Source of the DNA: Clostridia bacterium | GTDB taxonomy: Bacteria; Bacillota; Clostridia; UMGS1883 | Reading direction: 5' to 3' | Length of the DNA stretch: 5,568 nt | Assembly (NCBI GenBank): GCA_017468215.1 | Contig: JAFUJG010000169.1 | Coordinates: forward strand, 1 to 5,568 | In this document: positions 1 through 5,356 of the stretch, piece by piece | Position numbering within the stretch: position 1 is the first letter of the stretch | How the letters are laid out: each line of letters starts with the position of its first letter | Notes under the pieces: generated by a model | Seen by the model: only the letters and a program-made list of their open reading frames with translations | The model's database searches: none | Told to the model about the DNA's origin: nothing | Program-made: the position numbers and the translations under genes

Positions 1-59
1 CTAATCAATTGTTTTACAATGGCTAACAAATCTTGTACTTTTTCATATTTTCTTGGCAT
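1..59 (-). CDS. IS3-type transposase OrfA (helix-turn-helix subunit), N-terminal fragment
   Basis: Only the first 19 complete codons are in the window, giving MPRKYEKVQDLLAIVKQLI, and the frame is open to the edge. A basic MPRKYE/K-V-L start followed by a short amphipathic helix resembles the N termini of IS3-family OrfA proteins from Firmicutes, which bind the IS ends through a helix-turn-helix domain. That domain would come next and is not visible. The ATG at 59-57 has a good ribosome binding site, AGGGGG at 72-67 with a 7-nt spacer. This site lies inside the 3' arm of a strong hairpin (66-97), so translation is probably controlled by RNA folding. The identification rests on a very short peptide together with the adjacent IS-like end. 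It could instead be another small DNA-binding protein. Confidence 0.5.
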   Translation of the reverse strand, partial: MPRKYEKVQDLLAIVKQLI

Positions 60-65
60 AACAAA

Positions 66-97
66 ACCCCCTATGGTTTTATCATACCATAGGGGGT
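66..97 (-). promoter_or_regulatory. Hairpin enclosing the OrfA ribosome binding site; also terminator-like
   Basis: Two perfectly complementary arms at 66-77 and 86-97 (core CCCCCTATGG/CCATAGGGGG, 12 bp) surround an 8-nt loop. On the minus strand the 3' arm contains the OrfA Shine-Dalgarno AGGGGG (72-67), so a transcript entering from the upstream GH105 gene would fold and hide it. A TATGAT -10-like element sits at 86-81 in the loop region. A transcript started there would lack most of the 5' arm and leave the site free, but I see no matching -35. On the minus strand the stem is followed by TTTTGTT and on the plus strand by TCC and seven T, so it may also act as an intrinsic terminator in either direction. 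Fold-back inhibition of this kind is known for IS10 and IS50; applying it here is inference. Confidence 0.65.
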
Positions 98-161
98 CCT
101 TTTTTTCTATTGTCCGTTTTTACTGGACCTGTTCAATTTGCCTCTCCTTTTTGGTTAGTTG

Positions 162-2252
162 TTATTTCGAATATGGTATAAGCTCCAGTACACTTGTCCA
201 GCTGCCTGTGTTTGTACCATGACCTACAAGCTTAATGTAGCGCACATCATCACCAATGGCAGTATAGTTAAACTCCACACCCTGGGGTGCATCGCCGTTG
301 TAATAGCAGGTATAGTTTTCGCCGTCTGTAGACGCATGTATTTCGTATTTTGTGGTGCGTTCAGCGTATTTCCAGAAGGTTACTGCAACTACCTCAACAT
401 GCTGAACACTGCCAAGGTCAAATACAATTTCGCAGTCGCCTGTAGCTGCCCAGCGGGTTGCAATGTCGTTATCAAATGCGTTTTCTGCAGGGTTTTCTAT
501 CTCGGGTGTCTGGCTGGCTGTTGCAGAAACAATAGTAATTTTGTTTTCGTCTACTAATTCGGGAGTTGTAACCTTGTACTCCCAATTTTCCTGCTCAAGG
601 CGAACAGGAAGCTCGCCGGTTGTAAGGATGGACGAAAGCATCTCCAAAAGTGGCTGATGGCATTCGTAGAAGGGGTTTTGCTTTGGCCCGATAATTGCTA
701 TGCGGTATTGATTGTTCCAGTAAACATTCTTGCCAAAAGCCTCGGCTGCAACACGCAAGGGAAGATATGTTCTATTGCTGCGGATAATTGGTGCAGCTGT
801 TGCCGTGTACCTGTCAGAGTTAATATAGTAGTAAGGGCTGTCAATCATAAACTGAAGAACTGTATCACCCTTAACCATTGTAACAGTTTTGGCGTCGCCG
901 TTCCAGATAACCTTTGCTCCCAACGCCTCGCCAAGTGCACGGATAGGAATCATTGTATTGCCCAACTCCGTCACAAAGGGAGCAGCATCAATCCTATTAA
1001 CGGAAAGACCATTGTAAACCTTGTCCGAATCAATCATGAATGAAACTGTTCCCATAGTTTTGCGGGTAAGGTAGGGATACATATCGCCCTGAACCTTGCC
1101 GTAGTAGCGTGCCGCCTCACAAAGTGCATATGTTGTTGCACCCACACCAAAATTGTAGTTGCTTTCGCTGTTGGTGGCATTTGTTGCTGCGGAGCCGATA
1201 TGCTGTGTATAGCCAACAAAACCGTCAGAATGAATAGCAATCTCGGTTAGATACTTAATGCCGCCTTCTGCATAGGGCAGATATGTTTCCTTATCCAGAA
1301 GTCCTGCGTTAATGCCGTAGTAAAGCGAATATGTTATAAAGCCTGTACCGCTTGTTTCATAGCCGTAGGGGTTAACATCACTTGTGGGGAAGTTGGCAAG
1401 CATGCTCTGTGTCCAGAATACTCTGCCGCTGTCGTCAGTCCGTGCACAGTCAATGCAGGCTTTTGCCATTTCAAGATATGTCTTTTTAAATTCGTCATAA
1501 TGCTCCCAGTTTTCCGGGATATCTTCAAACACACGTGCAAAGGCTGCCATTACCCAGCCTACGCCTCGTGCCCAGATGTTCTTTTCGCCGTTTACCTTGC
1601 TTTTTATATAGCCCGGGTCACGGAAGAAAAGGTTAGCAGGCTCACCCTCGTAATTGATGCCGCCCTCGCCGTCATACATCCTTTTTTTGCACCAGGTAAA
1701 TGCACGGTACATAAAATCGAGATATTTTTCATCACCTGTCATTGCATAAAGCTTGGAATAAACAGGCATAGCCATATGCACTGCATCGCACCAGGTCCAG
1801 AAATCATCCCTGCCGGTTGCAATCTGTGCATCTGTAACCTCTAAGGTACGAGCAATTTTCTTTTCATCATTGCGTAAATCAAGGTTGTACAAATCAACAT
1901 ATACCTGGAAGCAGGTTTCGTTATCTGCGTGGAACACATTGCCGTTGTTCCAGTTGGCGGTATCTGTGCTGCGATGCCCCTGCCACACATTGTGATTTGC
2001 CCATTTGGTGGCATATTCACGGTATTTTTCAACACCAGTCAGATAGTAGGCATCCATACAGCCTATGTAATAGGTTGCTGTGTCCCATTCGTAACCGGGA
2101 ATCCAGTTGTGGGTGGCTATCCAATAGTCGTTTACTTTCTTTACATAGCCTTCAAGCTCCTCGTAGGTGTAGGCTGTGTCGGCAAAGGTTGATGCGGGCA
2201 TCAGCGAAAGAAGCATACAAAGGATAAGCAGTAGTGATAAAACTTTTTTCAT
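162..2252 (-). CDS. Secreted GH105-type unsaturated glycuronyl (rhamnogalacturonyl) hydrolase with stalk and F5/8-type C domains
   Basis: This is a 696-residue exported multidomain enzyme. Residues 1-24 form a signal peptide (MKK, hydrophobic core, likely cut after STFA); the Cys at 12 lies in the core and is not a lipobox. Residues about 30-385 match the (alpha/alpha)6 barrel of GH88/GH105 enzymes. WCDAVHMAMP at 154-163 carries D156, the likely catalytic Asp (YteR D143 equivalent); WARGVGW (227-233) and YETSGTGF (298-305) are further typical segments. GH105 enzymes hydrate the unsaturated uronic acid left on oligosaccharides by pectin or rhamnogalacturonan lyases, releasing it. Residues about 400-523 are a copper-amine-oxidase-N-like stalk domain with two repeats (MIPIRALGEALGAKVIW, then YLPLRVAAEAFGKNVYW). 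Residues about 570-696 resemble an F5/8 type C (CBM32-like) domain, which probably binds glycan. No sortase or S-layer motif is present. The start follows AAGGAGG by 7 nt. The exact substrate is uncertain; ulvan- or glycosaminoglycan-type products are alternatives. Confidence 0.88.
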   Translation of the reverse strand: MKKVLSLLLILCMLLSLMPASTFADTAYTYEELEGYVKKVNDYWIATHNWIPGYEWDTATYYIGCMDAYYLTGVEKYREYATKWANHNVWQGHRSTDTANWNNGNVFHADNETCFQVYVDLYNLDLRNDEKKIARTLEVTDAQIATGRDDFWTWCDAVHMAMPVYSKLYAMTGDEKYLDFMYRAFTWCKKRMYDGEGGINYEGEPANLFFRDPGYIKSKVNGEKNIWARGVGWVMAAFARVFEDIPENWEHYDEFKKTYLEMAKACIDCARTDDSGRVFWTQSMLANFPTSDVNPYGYETSGTGFITYSLYYGINAGLLDKETYLPYAEGGIKYLTEIAIHSDGFVGYTQHIGSAATNATNSESNYNFGVGATTYALCEAARYYGKVQGDMYPYLTRKTMGTVSFMIDSDKVYNGLSVNRIDAAPFVTELGNTMIPIRALGEALGAKVIWNGDAKTVTMVKGDTVLQFMIDSPYYYINSDRYTATAAPIIRSNRTYLPLRVAAEAFGKNVYWNNQYRIAIIGPKQNPFYECHQPLLEMLSSILTTGELPVRLEQENWEYKVTTPELVDENKITIVSATASQTPEIENPAENAFDNDIATRWAATGDCEIVFDLGSVQHVEVVAVTFWKYAERTTKYEIHASTDGENYTCYYNGDAPQGVEFNYTAIGDDVRYIKLVGHGTNTGSWTSVLELIPYSK

Positions 2253-2259
2253 TTTATTT

Positions 2260-2266
2260 CCTCCTT
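2260..2266 (-). promoter_or_regulatory. Strong Shine-Dalgarno for the GH105 gene
   Basis: AAGGAGG on the minus strand, 7 nt before the ATG at 2252. It is near-perfect and fixes the start of the signal peptide. A TATAAT lies further upstream on the minus strand (2329-2324), but no convincing -35 was found, so the promoter of this gene is unresolved and read-through from metA remains possible. Confidence 0.8.
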
Positions 2267-2283
2267 AGCTTGATAAAACAATT

Positions 2284-2305
2284 GGGACGTCGAGGGCGCC
2301 GTCCC
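2284..2305. repeat. GC-rich intergenic palindrome (possible dispersed repeat or weak terminator)
   Basis: GGGACG (2284-2289) and CGTCCC (2300-2305) are perfect 6-bp arms around a GC-rich 10-nt loop. It sits in the 72-bp gap between the cysteine-rich gene and GH105, otherwise AT-rich. On the minus strand it is followed by AATTGTTTTATC, a poor T-tract, so at best it is a weak terminator for the metA operon. Its composition stands out from its surroundings and recalls the short GGGACG-type palindromes scattered between genes in some Clostridia. Only one copy is seen in this window, so calling it a repeat family is inference. Confidence 0.45.
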
Positions 2306-2324
2306 CTGCAAAACTATTTGGTAA

Positions 2325-2828
2325 TTATAAAAAATTAATCTCGTCTAACATTCTTGAGAAGGACTCAAGAAATTTTTTAGTGTCTGTATTTTCGCATAAA
2401 AGCTTGCCTACTTCTTCAACAGCCTTGACAAAGTCGGGGTCAAAATCTTCAACGTATAAGCCTGCCAGGGGGCACATGCCGTTGGCTCTGGGGTCAACAA
2501 TAACCTCCAATACGCCGTCTGTGGCTATGTAAGGTGTCAGCGGAAAAATACGGCAGGAAAGGGGGCGGAGGGTTCTGTCGCAAACACCGTCGCAGGAAAA
2601 GAGAGGGGCATATTTGCCCTTGTCGTATTCAAAGTCTGTTTCGGAAATGCTTGCCCAGTCGGGCAGAGAAGCATACATTTCTTCCTCGAAGGGAAAAAGA
2701 TACATTCCGTCGCCGTCCTTATCTCCTTCGCAGCACGCCTTGTTGCAGGCTTTGCCGCAGTCGCCCTTTAGGGGAGTGTGGCTTCCGAGAACGGAATAGA
2801 TTTGGTTGTAAAACTCTATTGGTCTCAT
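2325..2828 (-). CDS. Cysteine-rich protein, YkgJ/CxxCxxCC-like putative Zn/Fe-chelating family
   Basis: The product is 167 residues with no signal peptide or membrane segment, so probably cytoplasmic. It has nine cysteines: C24, C28, C32 and C33 (a C-x3-C-x3-CC cluster), then C79, C83 and C92 in FSCDGVCDRTLRPLSCRIFP, then C119 and C144. An N-terminal cysteine cluster followed by a C...RP..CR.FP block is the signature layout of the YkgJ-type family annotated as putative zinc- or iron-chelating. The cluster spacing here is slightly wider than the usual CxxCxxCC. The biochemical function of this family is not established. The gene starts 11 bp after metA ends, and its ribosome binding site AAGGTG (2841-2836, spacer 7) overlaps the metA stop codon, so the two are cotranscribed and probably translationally coupled. 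Family assignment is fairly good; a role in methionine metabolism is only suggested by position. Confidence 0.7.
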   Translation of the reverse strand: MRPIEFYNQIYSVLGSHTPLKGDCGKACNKACCEGDKDGDGMYLFPFEEEMYASLPDWASISETDFEYDKGKYAPLFSCDGVCDRTLRPLSCRIFPLTPYIATDGVLEVIVDPRANGMCPLAGLYVEDFDPDFVKAVEEVGKLLCENTDTKKFLESFSRMLDEINFL

Positions 2829-2835
2829 AGCAATA

Positions 2836-2841
2836 CACCTT
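2836..2841 (-). promoter_or_regulatory. Shine-Dalgarno of the cysteine-rich gene, overlapping the metA stop
   Basis: AAGGTG on the minus strand, 7 nt before the ATG at 2828. Its first two bases are the last two bases of the metA stop codon (TAA at 2842-2840), an arrangement that favours translational coupling in the metA operon. Confidence 0.7.
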
Positions 2842-3748
2842 ATAATTCGTAGGGAGTGGTCTGGTATACAAAGTAGTTAAGCCAGTTTGAAAAGAGCAGG
2901 TCGTTGTGACTTCTCCAGGTAACAAGAGGTGTGTTTTCGGGGTTGTCGTCAGGATAGTAGTTTTTCGGCAACGGCACGTTATCCATACCCTTTGCCATGT
3001 CACGCTTATATTCCTTATCGAGCGTGTCAAACTCGTACTCACTGTGGCCTGTTACAAACACCTTCGAATCGTCCTCGCTCTTTACAAGGTAAACCCCGGC
3101 TTCGTCACTTGTGGAAAGAATATTAAGCTCGGGATGCTTTTCAATATCTGATTGAAGTATTGTTGTATGGCGTGAATGGGGAGCACGGAACACCTGGTCA
3201 AAGCCACGCATAAGGCGTGATGCAGGGTAAAGGTTTTTGTGCTCAAAAATTCCGAAAACCTTTTGGGGAAGAATAACCTTATTAATGCCGTAAAAATAAT
3301 ACATTGCCGCCTGTGCCGCCCAACAAATAAACATACTACTGGTAACGTGTGTTTTTGACCACTCAAAAATTTCACACATTTCCTGCCAGTAGTCAACCTC
3401 CTCGAAGGGAATCATCTCAACAGGGGCACCTGTTACAATCATTGCATCGTAGCGGTTTTGCTTAATTTCAGAAAAGGTTGTGTAAAAAGTTTTAAGATGC
3501 TCCTCGGATGTGTTTTTCGATTCGTGCGAGTCCATGCGGATAAAGATAGGCTCAATCTGTAAAGGAGTGTTGGAAAGTGCACGCAAAAGCTGTGTTTCTG
3601 TTGTGATTTTGGTGGGCATTATATTAACTATAACTATTTTCAAGGGTCGGATGTCCTGGCTGAGAGCTCGTGTCTCTGTCATGACGAATATATTTTCACC
3701 CTGCAAAGTTTTTGTTGCAGGTAAATCGTTTGGAATTTTAATAGGCAT
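2840..3748 (-). CDS. metA: Homoserine O-acetyltransferase MetA (acetyl-CoA type)
   Basis: This cytoplasmic enzyme activates homoserine by O-acylation, the first committed step of methionine synthesis. With the start at 3748 the protein has 302 residues, the usual length, and its numbering falls in register with the family. It has nucleophile C142 (in FICWAAQ), K163 (QKVFG), and H235 and E237 (VTGHSEYEF) of the catalytic site. Position 111 is Glu, in [16 protein letters not shown]. Glu111 marks acetyl-CoA users such as Bacillus cereus MetA, while succinyl-CoA enzymes such as that of E. coli have Gly. The predicted product is therefore O-acetylhomoserine. The start ATG has AAAGGA 9 nt upstream and lies just after a consensus promoter. 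A longer frame to 3883 exists, but it would run through the promoter. The metA gene heads an operon with the cysteine-rich gene. Many annotations label this family succinyltransferase by default. Confidence 0.95.
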   Translation of the reverse strand: MPIKIPNDLPATKTLQGENIFVMTETRALSQDIRPLKIVIVNIMPTKITTETQLLRALSNTPLQIEPIFIRMDSHESKNTSEEHLKTFYTTFSEIKQNRYDAMIVTGAPVEMIPFEEVDYWQEMCEIFEWSKTHVTSSMFICWAAQAAMYYFYGINKVILPQKVFGIFEHKNLYPASRLMRGFDQVFRAPHSRHTTILQSDIEKHPELNILSTSDEAGVYLVKSEDDSKVFVTGHSEYEFDTLDKEYKRDMAKGMDNVPLPKNYYPDDNPENTPLVTWRSHNDLLFSNWLNYFVYQTTPYEL

Positions 3749-3773
3749 AAAAATCAGTCCTTTCTGTACCTTA

Positions 3774-3802
3774 ATTATAGCCGAAACAAAGCATTTAGTC
3801 AA
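3774..3802 (-). promoter_or_regulatory. metA promoter, sigma-A type
   Basis: On the minus strand, TTGACT (3802-3797) and TATAAT (3779-3774) are separated by 17 bp, a nearly perfect housekeeping promoter. Transcription should start near 3767, giving a leader of about 20 nt before the ATG at 3748. That is too short for a SAM riboswitch or T-box, which commonly control methionine genes in Firmicutes. Control, if any, would act at the DNA level. Confidence 0.85.
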
Positions 3803-3815
3803 CATAATGGTTGAC
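3798..3815. promoter_or_regulatory. Inverted repeat spanning both divergent -35 boxes; possible operator
   Basis: GTCAAC (3798-3803) and GTTGAC (3810-3815) form perfect 6-bp arms around a 6-bp non-symmetric centre. Each arm overlaps one of the two divergent -35 hexamers. A dimeric regulator binding here would cover both promoters. The symmetry could also simply result from two consensus -35 boxes pointing outward, so an operator function is speculative. Confidence 0.4.
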
Positions 3816-3839
3816 GAGAAGGGTTTTAAGTTATAAAAT
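3811..3839 (+). promoter_or_regulatory. Promoter of the 490-residue glycosidase-like gene
   Basis: TTGACG (3811-3816) and TAAAAT (3834-3839) are separated by 17 bp; an overlapping TATAAA at 3832 would give a less favourable 15-bp spacer. Start of transcription is expected near 3846, with a leader of about 22 nt. It stands back to back with the metA promoter, with 8 bp between the two -35 hexamers. Confidence 0.65.
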
Positions 3840-3855
3840 AAATATATCAAATTTT

Positions 3856-3859
3856 GGAG
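3856..3859 (+). promoter_or_regulatory. Shine-Dalgarno that decides the start of the glycosidase-like gene
   Basis: GGAG, 8 nt before ATG 3868 but only 2 nt before the in-frame ATG 3862 and far downstream of ATG 3811. It supports 3868 as the true start. The 3811 start would also overlap the -35 box. Confidence 0.7.
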
Positions 3860-3867
3860 AAATGTGT

Positions 3868-5340
3868 ATGAAAAGACTTGCATATTTTAATATAGACGAA
3901 AATATGACCCCAAGGAGCGTTTCGGACATTTTTGCCTTTGCCGCCCGCAGTGGTTTTGATGATGTGGCAGTATTCCACGAGAAGGACTGCGATTTGTCAT
4001 CGGCACGCTACCGTGAAAAGCTGATGGCTGTTTTCCGTGCGGCATACCTCCATAAGATAAGGGTTTTTCTTGCGGATGACAGCTGTGAAAATTCGTGTAC
4101 GGGCTTTGGTCAGCTCTCCTCAGTAAGAGAAAAACGCCAAAGGGTGCTCGTGTTAAAAAGCAAAGATGAAGACGGCGATTTTGTTCTGGCACGGAGCAAG
4201 GAGGGGACCGTGGTTGCTCAGTATCCCTGTAAGGATGAAGCCTTTCCCTACGGATACTACCCCGACCTTACAGATGGCGAATGTGCACAAATGATTATTG
4301 ACTGTGTATATGAAAATATTCTGCGTGAATATGAGAAGTTTGCAACCTATGAGCTTTGCGGATTTTTGTGCAACAAACCCCTTTATAAAGCTTATGATGC
4401 AGTTCCCTATTCATCTGCGGCGATGGAGAAATTTGCCGAAAAGCATAACAGAGAGGCGGATGTATTTTCCATTGTAAAAGGCAATGGCGATTTTGAGGAG
4501 TATGTAAAAATTCTTTGCGAATGTATGGAAGAAAATTTTATCCTGCCCCTTAAGGAATTTTGCCGAGCAAACAAGCTTGAATTTATTGTGTCGGGCACAG
4601 ATTGCTCCGTTACGGAGGATTTTTGTGAAAAAGAAGGCATTGTGTGCCTTTCGGACTGCGTGAAAGGAGCTGCCATCGTAAGGTGCGAAACAGCAACGGA
4701 TGTGCTGGCTGCATACTTGAAGCTCTCTCGGGTCTGCGTACCAATTGCTCCGTTTATGGGACCTGCCGCAAAGCTTGGCGACTTTTTTGAAAAGCACAAG
4801 GGTGCAGAATTTGTCAGCCTTGAAGAATTGAAAAATACAGACGGTGACGCCTATATCATATGTAACACAACGGCAGAAAGCATAACGGTAGGTTTGCTCA
4901 TGGATGGCGAATGGTGTATTTGTGACTGGGAAAACGGTGCCATATATGATATGGACACAAAGAAGACCTATAACTTTAATCCATACAGCTTTTTGTGCAT
5001 AAAGCGAAAGGATAAGGATATATATACCGACAATCTTCCTGTGAGGGTCGGGCAGGTTGTAATCGGCGATTGGGAAGAAGACGGCGAGATAGCATTTGTT
5101 CAGAACGAGGATGGCGTAACCTTCAGCCTTCCTGCAGATGCCCTTGGAGGAAAATGCGTTTGCATTGAGGGCGACTGGCAATACCTTAAGGTAAAGCTTG
5201 GGTATAATGAGTATGAATTTTTAGCCGGAGGTTGCGTTCTTCCTCTTTACGAATTCCTTGCCGGTGCTCAGTGTACGGTAAATATTTACAAAGGTAAAAT
5301 AGACAAAGTTGTACTTCTTAAAAAAAGCTCAGTTGCATAA
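3868..5340 (+). CDS. Cysteine-rich, degenerate glycosyl-hydrolase-like protein (probable pseudoenzyme)
   Basis: The protein has 490 residues, with no signal peptide or membrane helix. I chose ATG 3868 because GGAG at 3856-3859 lies 8 nt upstream; ATG 3862 would leave only 2 nt. I do not recognise a named family with certainty. Residues about 1-80 look like the start of a TIM barrel. [20 protein letters not shown] (68-86) resembles the DE-x-SG-x-GG strand of large GH106/rhamnosidase-like proteins. [25 protein letters not shown] (165-189) matches their G-iFTDEP...PWS...F segment, but the acidic DE pair is replaced by CN-K. Residues 327-379 (ICNTT...[12 protein letters not shown]...FNPYSFLCI) resemble the beta-domain that follows such barrels and ends in a PYGS-like motif; a second beta-rich part runs to the end. 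At 490 residues it is much shorter than those enzymes. It has 25 cysteines (about 5%), including CEC, CIC and CVC. Catalysis seems lost, so a binding or regulatory role is possible. Function unknown. Confidence 0.85.
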   Translation: MKRLAYFNIDENMTPRSVSDIFAFAARSGFDDVAVFHEKDCDLSSARYREKLMAVFRAAYLHKIRVFLADDSCENSCTGFGQLSSVREKRQRVLVLKSKDEDGDFVLARSKEGTVVAQYPCKDEAFPYGYYPDLTDGECAQMIIDCVYENILREYEKFATYELCGFLCNKPLYKAYDAVPYSSAAMEKFAEKHNREADVFSIVKGNGDFEEYVKILCECMEENFILPLKEFCRANKLEFIVSGTDCSVTEDFCEKEGIVCLSDCVKGAAIVRCETATDVLAAYLKLSRVCVPIAPFMGPAAKLGDFFEKHKGAEFVSLEELKNTDGDAYIICNTTAESITVGLLMDGEWCICDWENGAIYDMDTKKTYNFNPYSFLCIKRKDKDIYTDNLPVRVGQVVIGDWEEDGEIAFVQNEDGVTFSLPADALGGKCVCIEGDWQYLKVKLGYNEYEFLAGGCVLPLYEFLAGAQCTVNIYKGKIDKVVLLKKSSVA

Positions 5341-5356
5341 GCAACTGAGCTTTTTT
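5321..5356. terminator. Bidirectional intrinsic terminator shared by two convergent genes
   Basis: There is a perfect 16-bp stem, with arms at 5321-5336 and 5341-5356 (core GCTCAGTTGC/GCAACTGAGC) and a 4-nt ATAA loop. The stem base is six A opposite six T, giving a T-tract in both directions (T 5351-5356 on plus; seven T opposite A 5320-5326 on minus). The stop codon of the plus-strand gene (5338-5340) is in the loop, and the 5' arm encodes its last residues. The stop of the minus-strand ABC gene (5357-5355) overlaps the foot of the other arm. Confidence 0.92.

Larger units (their letters stand above)
1..135 (-). mobile_element. Left end of an IS3-family-like insertion sequence (truncated by window edge)
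   Basis: The element is read on the minus strand, starting at about position 135 and running off the left edge. The outer 25 bases (135 to 111) begin TGAACAGGTCC and end in an A-rich run then CGGACA. This fits the general pattern of IS3-family terminal inverted repeats, which begin with TG and have a C- or A-rich core before a GGACA-like end. The OrfA-like reading frame begins about 75 bases inside the end, as expected for this family. The element lies 26 bp after the stop codon of the GH105 gene and in the same direction. The second end, orfB and the target-site duplication lie outside the window, so the exact boundary and family are inferred, not proven. Confidence 0.55.

Noticed and set aside
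9..45. GH105 precursor as a lipoprotein (Cys12) or metA region Cys as anchor
   Set aside because: Coordinates here are residues of the GH105 protein: Cys12 lies mid-way in the hydrophobic core (LILC), does not match a lipobox, and a standard cleavage site follows at residue 24.
159..557. Plus-strand open frames across the GH105 region (also near 657-1043 and 1500-1844)
   Set aside because: They lie antisense to clearly recognisable catalytic, stalk and F5/8-type domains and show no family features.
3811..3867. Upstream in-frame starts (3811 and 3862) for the 490-residue protein
   Set aside because: The start at 3811 overlaps the -35 box, and 3862 is only 2 nt from GGAG; 3868 has an 8-nt spacer.
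3749..3867. SAM riboswitch or T-box upstream of metA
   Set aside because: The consensus promoter leaves a leader of about 20 nt, and no large stem-loops or leader terminator are present.
3749..3883. 45-residue N-terminal extension of MetA, starting MQVFSYTF
   Set aside because: It would run through the metA promoter, has no ribosome binding site, and makes the protein longer than the family; numbering from 3748 puts all active-site residues at canonical positions.
4411..5181. 256-residue open frame on the minus strand opposite the glycosidase-like gene
   Set aside because: No recognisable domain, no ribosome binding site noted, low-quality composition; it is a mirror of the real gene on the plus strand, which has promoter, start signal and terminator.
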